Positions 57,206 to 64,000 of a stretch of DNA of 64,000 nt are shown here, piece by piece. Location of the stretch: assembly GCA_026545765.1 (NCBI GenBank), contig CM048841.1, positions 88,642,636 to 88,706,635 of the forward strand, written 5' to 3'. Each line of letters starts with the position of its first letter. Positions within the stretch are counted from its first letter, which is position 1. The notes under the pieces are model-generated. The model saw only the letters and a program-made list of their open reading frames with translations, was not told where the DNA came from and did no database searches. Origin of the DNA: Plantago major (taxonomy: Eukaryota > Streptophyta > Magnoliopsida > Lamiales > Plantaginaceae). Both the position numbers and the translations under genes were made by a program.

Positions 57206-59261
57206 ATGGAACGGATATTGGAAGGGATGAGTGGCAAACTGTCTCTAACGGAATCTGAGTCTCAGAAAGTCAATGTTCCTGTGGGGGTATGGAATACATC
57301 GGCAATCGATAATGAGTTGTGCTTGGTGGGTAGGGTTTTGTCAATAAAATCTATCAACCTAGAGGCTTTTGAACATACGATGTTTAACGGATGGAACTTG
57401 ATTCGTAGTGCTAAAATCCAGAAGATTGGAGAGGAAAGAATCTTGGTTCAGTTCTGTTAGAACGTAGGATCCCGGATTGGTACTTGGAAGAAGATCAACA
57501 GACAATGTTGCCAACAATGTTGTTCAACAATGTCTTCAACACAGTAAACAAAACGGAGCGGATGAATACGAATAAAACTTCTATTACCAAGCCAACAATA
57601 TATAAATATATTGGCCACGCCTTTAGGCAAAATATCTACTGACAGGAAAAGTAGATCTAATCAACTAGGTTTAATACAATCACAGAAGATTGATTAAACA
57701 ACCAAAACTAGCGCTAGAAGAACTAACAGTAAAAGCTATTCTAGGTCGATGTTTGAAAGAGTTATTTCAACAATGAATACTCTTAGACAAACTCTAAAGC
57801 TAGCAGAAAACAAGAAGCCTAAACTTTTTAACAAAATCTTGATTGATCACCAAGAAAGGCCTACCCATTGCTCGGCTGAATCCTTGTATATATACTTGAG
57901 ATATCGACAGCTTCCATCTAAGACGAAAGGCAATAGGATCTCAGCAAAGGCAATTTTCTTTGTCTTGTTTTCTTCAATATACGCATAGAAGGAATTTTCC
58001 ATATTTTGATTCTTCATAAAATATATTCCTTCTTGCTTTCACCATAAGTTGTTCTTTTTCCTTAAATCATCTCTTGTTCGATTTGTAAATACTTCCAGTC
58101 CAAGTTTCCTGTCCAATGTGCTTTGTTCTTGATGTCGACTGCAATGTTATATCTTCAATGTTATGCCAGCATTGAATTCTATCCTGTCACAATGTTATAC
58201 AACATTGGTAGTCCTGCAGCTTCACAAACAACAACAACAAATACAAACTTGGAACTGATTATTGAAAGACAAGATTATCAAAATACAAGTGCGTACTGCA
58301 CTTTCAAGTTCGACCACATGGTGGACAAAAACCGTGTGCTTGATCAAGGTCCTTGGGCTTTTGACAAGAACTTGGTGGTGCTACGTAAATTGGAGGCTAA
58401 TGATGATCCCATGCAGGTTTCTCTTGATGTTTGTGACTTCTTTGTTCAAGCGTCGGGGATCCCATTAATGTTGGTACATCGAGGTATGGCAGAGGTGCTA
58501 GGGAACGCCATGGTGAGTTCAAGGCAATGGACAATTCGCATGCCAAGGGGTTCATTAGGTCAAATTTGAGGTTCCGTGTTACTATTGACATTACCAAACC
58601 GCTACGTAGAATGATCCATGTTTCTGGACCAAATGGTGAGGAGTTACAAGTTCGATTGGCATATGAGCGGTTGCCAAATTTTTGCTACCATTGTGGGGTG
58701 ATTGGCCATCTAGTGAAAGATTGCCTTGATTGTCTTGAGAAATACAACTCTACGGGTACGGTACCGGAAGAGGAATTGTCGTATGGGGATTGGATTCGTA
58801 CTCACGCCAATGCTCAACAGTCTCGGGTTGTGCGGGGTAGTAGTAATCAGTCATGGCATTCTTCAATCAATTCTGGGCAGTCAGTTCATCCGGCTAGAAT
58901 GGAACAGGTTAGGGACCAAGCTGCATATAATGTTTCTTCAGGGACTACGAGTGGAAATACTTTAGGGGTAAAGGAAAAGGATAAGGGAGTAGTAATTGGA
59001 GATCTTCAATCAACAAGAATTGGGGAGGTTGCTACAACGAATTCTGGTAGAAGAAAAGGAAAGGAGATATTAGATGAGGGAGTTACAGATTTGGTCAACC
59101 ACAATTTGGAATTAGCCTTGCTTAATCCCTTAAATTTAGCTTCTGGAGAATCATTTACCCAAACACACCCATCCGCCTTCTCTACTCTTGAGCCGGAATT
59201 AACGCCTATGGCGGTTGATTCCCAAGTCCAGGCCCAACTATTTGAATCACACCAAGCCTAA
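57206..59261 (+). pseudogene. LINE ORF1 (DUF4283, CCHC nucleic-acid binding protein), interrupted
   Basis: ORF1 starts at 57206 (MERILEGMSGKLSLTESES). The DUF4283 domain reads to ERILVQF, where a solo LTR (57455-58306) is inserted; it resumes at 58307 as DHMVDKNRVLDQGPWAFDK. A frameshift lies near 58513, after VLGNAM; the next frame carries the zinc knuckle CYHCGVIGHLVKDC (about 58683-58724) and a low-complexity tail to the stop at 59261. In L1 elements this protein binds the element RNA. It cannot be made intact here. Confidence 0.85.
57455..58306 (-). mobile_element. solo LTR (852 bp) inserted in LINE ORF1, 5-bp target duplication
   Basis: On the plus strand it runs TGTTAGAACG…CACTTTCA and is flanked by AGTTC on both sides (57450-57454 and 58307-58311). 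On the minus strand it starts TGAAAGTGC, has a TATATATAC box (about 57887-57895 on plus) and ends TACGTTCTAACA, so the LTR is in reverse orientation. Removing it and one AGTTC restores the ORF1 reading frame. The sequence is rich in ACAATGTT motifs. No internal coding region remains, as expected after LTR-LTR recombination. Frames at 57749-57988 and 58123-58305 are LTR noise. Confidence 0.88.
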
Positions 59262-59739
59262 TCTTCTACTACAGTCCCTATACCCGATAATTTACCTAGC
59301 CCAATTCATCCCCTAGCCATCATACCTGCTGCCGAACCAAGCCCATTAATCAATGTGATGTTGCCTAGTCCAATCCCATTAGCCCACACTTCTGATACTA
59401 CTGACCTATACCAGTCCACATGTCAACTGTTCCAAAACCATCTCAAATCCAGACCCAATTTACCCAACAAATCGAACTTTCTGTCCCGTGCTAAGCCCAA
59501 CAAAAATTCACCTAACCGACCCCGAATCCTATCCAAGCCCAAACCAGTGATGATGGTAATCTGTTGACTCAAAGAAAGCATGGAAGACCCGTGGATAGTA
59601 AGAATAAGAACAGTAAGAATGCAGGGGACGTAAAGGAGAATGATGAGGCGTCTGAGACTAGTTAGAAGAGGATGAAATGCAAGATACTTACATCTCGACC
59701 AGAGGCGGAGGTTGCTAAGGTGAAACTCCGCCTATCCCA
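59262..59739 (+). other. inter-ORF region of the LINE
   Basis: A Pro/Ser-rich coding-like tail of ORF1 (59271-59567) after a stop, then a short spacer to the ORF2 start at 59740. Part of the LINE; no separate gene. Confidence 0.6.
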
Positions 59740-62700
59740 ATGAGTTGCATAAGTTGTAACTGTCAGGGACTGGGGAACCCTTGGACAGTTCGAGCCTTGA
59801 GAGATCTTTTACAGGATTTCCACCCCAAGTTTGTCTTTCTCATGGAAACTAAGTTAGATGACCATGGGTTTGACAGATTACGTGAGAAGTTTAATATGTT
59901 TGGTTTAGGAGTTTCTGCAATTGGTAAATCGGGTGGGTTGGGTCTTCTTTGGGATAAGAATACCTCAATCTCGATTTTGAGCTATAATAAGTATCATATT
60001 GACGCTAATATTCAGTTGGTTGATAGTCCTCATATTTGGAGGTTTACTAGTTTTTATGGAGAGTCGGATGCGGCTAAGAGGAAACACACGTGGCATTTGT
60101 TGAAAACTTTGGGTGCCCAATCGGGGCGGGAATGGCTTGCATGGGAGATTTTAATGAAATGGTCAGTCATTAGGAAAAATTGGGAGGCGTTCCTACCCCA
60201 GAATGGAGACTTAGAGATTTTCGGGAAGCATTGACACATAACGATTTAATAGATCCCGGTTTCTCGGGATATCCATATACTTGGAATAGTGGTAGAGAGT
60301 TTCCCAATAATGTAAAAGAAAGGCTAGATAGAGCAGTAGCCAATCACACTTGGAAAGATATTTTTCCACAAGCTACAGTCACCCACCTCATTGTACGCAG
60401 ATCCGATCACCTAGCCCTTCTCACCCGTTTCGAATGCCACCACACAGTACCACGTAGTCCGCAGAAAAGGGGCTTCCAGTTCGAGGCAGTATGGATCCGG
60501 ACTGAGGAGTGTTCCAAAATCGTGGCTGATTCCTGGGGTATTGAAGAGGGTTTCGATGGAAATTTGGAAAGGTGTTATGTTGGGTTGCTCAATTGGAGCA
60601 AGCAGAAGTATCCTAATATTAGGGAGCAGGTGCGGAAATTGAATGGAGAACTGGAGAAGCTCCACCTCCAACACTTCACAGCGGAAACCAAGCAAAAAAA
60701 GCAGAAATTGAAACGGGATTTAGAGGAGATGCTGGATTGTGAGGAGGTATTGTGGAAACAGCGTGCCAAGACGCAGTGGTTGGCGGAGGGAGACCGCAAC
60801 ATGAAATTTTTTCACTCACAAGCTTCAAAACGAGCTTCACAAAATCAGATAGGTGGGTTGAAAGATCAGTCGGGGGTTCTGCGGACTGACTTGGATGCAA
60901 TTGGGGGTATTGCTGTTGATTATTTTCAGGATATTTTTTCTAGCATTGACCCATTGGAGCAGGACATTGACGCGGTTGTGGGAACTATGAGATCGAAGAT
61001 TGATCACTCTGTCAACCGAGACCTGTCCCGTCAGTTCACGCCAAAGGAGGTAAGAAACGCACTTTTCGATAGGTTTCCCACCAAATCCCCTGGACCTGAT
61101 GGTATGCCTGCACTTTTTTATTAGGAATTTTGGCATATTATTGGCAAGAATGTTACTGACTGTATTTTAAACATTCTTAATAAACACTGCCTGAACCCCA
61201 AATTGAACTACACACACATTATCCTTATCTCGAAATGCAAAGCACCAGAGCTTATTACCCAATTCCGGCCTATTAGCTTGAGTAACGTTGTTTTTTAAAA
61301 TAGCCTCTAAGGTTATTACAAATAGACTCAAGCCCCACATGAATAATATCATAGCCGAGACCCAATCTGCATTTGTGCCTAATAGATTAATCACTGATAA
61401 TGTTTTAGTTTCTTATGAAGTAAATCATTTTCTAAAACAAAAAAGAAAAGGCAAAGATGTTTTTTATGGCTTTGAAACTGGATATGAGTAAAGCTTATGA
61501 TCGGGTTGAATGGACTTTCCTTGAACGTGTGTTAGCTAGATTAGTTTTGAGCATAATTTTATTCATATGATAATGCTCTGTGTGCGCTCTATCTCCTAAT
61601 CTGTTAAAATTAATGGAGAACTGTTTGGTCCTATTCAGCCTAAGAGGGGGTTGAGACAGGGTGATCCCTTGTCTCCTTACTTGTTTCTTTTTTGCACCGA
61701 GGCCTTTAGTTCTTTGATTGCTGATGCGGAGTCGAGAGGAGTGTTGAGGGGGGGGGGGGGTTCTGTGAGTTCGAATCCTAGTGTGTCTCATCTTTTGTTT
61801 GTTGATGATACTCTGTTTTTTGTGAGGCAACTAGGGAGTCTGCTGTTGAGATTAATAATATTTTGGACATATACAGTGCTTCTTCTGGGCAGTTGATAAA
61901 CATAGAAAAGTCGGAAGTGGTATTTAGTAAGAATATTGCGAGGGAGAGGGTGGAGGAGGTGAGAGGGGTGTTACTGGTACGGGTGGTAGAGAAGCATGAA
62001 AAATACTTGGGATTGCCGACGGAGATGGGTAAGTCTAAGCGAGAGGTTTTTGCGTGGATTCGTGAGAGACTTTGGACTAAAATGCAAGGGTTTGGTGAGA
62101 AACATTTGTCTCAAGCGGGTAAAGAGGTTATGATTAAGTCAGTCCTCCAATCCATTCCAACCTATGTGATGGGATGTTTTAAACTACCCGAATACCTTCT
62201 CCATGAGCTTGAGTCGATGATTTCTACGTTTTGGTGGGGAGATGGGAGGAAATATAAAATCCATTGGGTTAAATGGGATTCCCTCTGCGAGAGTAAACGA
62301 GATGGGGGAATGGGTTTTCGGGACTTGAGTGCTTTCAATTATGCTATGTTGGGGAAACAAGTGTGGAGAATTATTCATAACCCAGATTCACTCCTTAGCC
62401 GTGTCCTTAAGGCCAAATATTTTCCGAATTGTGACGTTTTGGATGCTAAGCCTTGTCCCAATTCTTCGTTCACTTGGAAAAGTATCTTTGGTTCTATTGA
62501 TTTAGTGAAAGCTGGGATTATTTGGAGAATTGGAGATGGAAGTCAAGTAGATGTGTTTAAGGAAAATTGGATTCCTCGTGAGGCCAACCGTAAACCTTTT
62601 ACACCGGATATACATGGCCTTGGGGATACTACTGTTGATAACTTCCTCCTACTTGATGGATTGGGTTGGGATGTCCCTGCCCTTACCAATGTTTTCTGGG

Positions 62701-63801
62701 ACATTGATGTCGAGTCCATTATCCAAATTCCAGTACATTGTCCTGCTGCTAGAGATAGGCATAGATGGTATTTCACACACTCGAGATACTATTCTGTCCG
62801 GTCTGGGTACTATGTGGCACGAGATCTTAAACGCCAAAAAACTGCTAGACACATGGCCTCTACGAGTAGCAATAGCAAAAGTAAGAACTGGTCTTTCTTG
62901 TGGAAGATCGAAGTGCCTAATAAAGTCCGTGTTTTTCTTTGGCGTCTCCTTAAAAATGGCTTGCCTGTACTTGATAATCTGATTAAGCGAAAGATGAATG
63001 TCTGTTCTGTGTGTCCTGTTTGTTTGGAAAATGCAGAATCGACCCTGCACTTGTTTGAGATTTGTCACTTTATGAGGCTGGTCTGGGCTCTTTCTGGCCT
63101 GCCATTGATTCCATTTAATGAGCTTAATACTGACTTGTGGGATTGGTTCCATGCCATAAAACAGGTACTAACAACAGATCAGTTAGCATATGCCGTTTGC
63201 GTGTGGTGGTGTGTCTGGCATCATCGAAATAAGCTGGTCCATGAAGGCAGCCAAGGTGATCTTATGGAACTGGTGACATTCGCAGCAGACTATCTGAAGC
63301 GGTTCAGGAATGCACGATATCACTTTGCGGACCCAAGACCACCCGAATCTAAAGCACGATGGAAACCACCCATGGGCTCGATGGTTAAGATCAATGTCGT
63401 TGCATCTATTTCGAAGTCCTTTGGGTACATCTGGAATTGGAGTGGTGGCTCGCAACTTCTCTGGTTTCGTAGTGGCTTGGAGGCAAAGAATATGGGAGCA
63501 TATTGTGTGCCTAGAATTGGCAGAAACAATTGCGGTGCAAACTGGGATGGAGTTGGCTCGTGACTTTGGCTTTCAGGACATCATTATTGAGAGTGATTGT
63601 CTCAGTGTCATCAATGCTATTTCCTCTTCTACTACCTGCTTGACCTCGGGTGGCCATATTGTAGACGACATCAAGAATAAAGTGTCGTTGTTCAATTCAG
63701 TTTCTTTTTTTCATGTTTTACGAACAGCTAATACTATGGCACATGATTTGGCCAAAAAAGTAGATGGGGATAGGGATGGCATATCAGATTTACCTTCCTA
63801 G
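59740..63801 (+). pseudogene. LINE ORF2: endonuclease, reverse transcriptase, zf-RVT, RNase H; multiply broken
   Basis: The endonuclease starts MSCISCNCQGLGNPWTVR with METKLDD; its GDFNE motif is present only in a shifted frame near 60150. The later part reads YTWNSGREFPNNVKERLDRA in the next frame. RT begins at KSPGPDGMPALFY, followed by a TAG at 61122-61124. RPISLSN lies near 61268, and the catalytic box is FVDD (about 61799; FADD is usual). A 13-base G run at 61748-61760 sits in the RT. The frame from 61863 carries the thumb/connection and the zf-RVT (WKIEVPNKVRVFLWRLL, CPVCLENAESTLHLF). The RNase H (ESDCLSVINAI, FFHVLRTANTMAHDLA) needs a further frameshift near 63430 and ends at 63801. 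At least five breaks are visible. Confidence 0.87.
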
Positions 63802-63872
63802 GCCTTGATTGTTTCTGATAAACTGCTTATTGATTCAATGAAATGCAGTGATTTCTTCTAAAAAAAAAAAAA

Positions 63873-64000
63873 TCACTTAGTAAATGAATTGAATCATTTT
63901 TAACCACAAGATCTACAACTTACTCATAAATCCGATACATATAAGAAGTTTCCACTAAATCCCATCTTCAACATCATCATTCCACCCACTTAAAGCCCAA
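63873..64000. other. flank after the LINE, nothing recognised
   Basis: Short A+T-rich flank following the poly-A tail. Its first 20 bases probably belong to the LINE target duplication. Confidence 0.5.

Larger units (their letters stand above)
56781..63872 (+). mobile_element. L1-type LINE, near full length, with a nested solo LTR
   Basis: Order: 5' UTR, ORF1 with DUF4283 and a CCHC zinc knuckle, ORF2 with endonuclease, reverse transcriptase, zf-RVT and RNase H (RVT_3) domains, and a poly-A tail at 63860-63872. This is the plant L1 layout. Flanks are similar but not identical (ATCACTTGGGATTAGTAAAT before, ATCACTTAGTAAATGAATTG after), consistent with an aged target-site duplication. Without the 852-bp solo LTR it is about 6.2 kb. 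Many frameshifts show that it is dead. Confidence 0.9.

Overview
This is nuclear DNA from a flowering plant, almost certainly a eudicot. The genes have short exons and GT-AG introns, the intergenic DNA is very A+T-rich, and the transposon families are typical of plants (Helitron, CACTA/En-Spm, MULE, hAT, Stowaway, an Emigrant/Lemi1-like pogo element, Ty1/copia, L1-type LINE). The species cannot be fixed from the window. I rebuilt exon structures by hand from splice sites and reading phase; each CDS span below includes introns, and the exon coordinates are given in the evidence.

Region 1 (1-15.7 kb) is a transposon nest with no host gene: a Stowaway-like MITE next to a pogo element; a 1.6 kb Helitron with internal tandem repeats; a ~280-bp repeat whose copies are now split by a MULE-like element that itself contains a decayed CACTA element; a second Helitron of the same family (2.6 kb) carrying a degenerate ~54-bp satellite with higher-order spacing; and a hAT-like MITE.

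Region 2 (15.8-49.4 kb) holds the host genes. They are the SRP receptor beta subunit (+); two tandemly duplicated multi-pass membrane protein genes (both -); a RING/DUF1232 membrane E3 ligase gene of the RNF170 type (+) with an apparent recent frameshift in its tail; a BOI-related RING E3 ligase (+); a small intronless gene for a secreted His/Pro-rich protein with C-terminal repeats that I do not recognise (+); and a GH28 polygalacturonase of the At1g48100/PGX3 type (+). A hAT element with a perfect 8-bp target duplication, a textbook Stowaway MITE and a possible old LTR lie between them.

Region 3 (49.4-64 kb) is again repetitive: a 5.7 kb Ty1/copia element with both LTRs but several coding lesions and an exact in-frame gag duplication, inserted in one unit of a small tandem duplication; a tRNA-Ala-like pseudogene lacking its anticodon; and a 7.1 kb L1-type LINE whose ORF1 is split by an 852-bp solo LTR with a perfect 5-bp target duplication.

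The host genes do not form a pathway; they are unrelated housekeeping, ubiquitin-ligase and cell-wall genes. The best candidates for something undescribed are the secreted repeat protein at 39058-39594, the Helitron satellite at 12829-13640, the foldback at 10908-11552 and the frameshifted tail of the RING gene.
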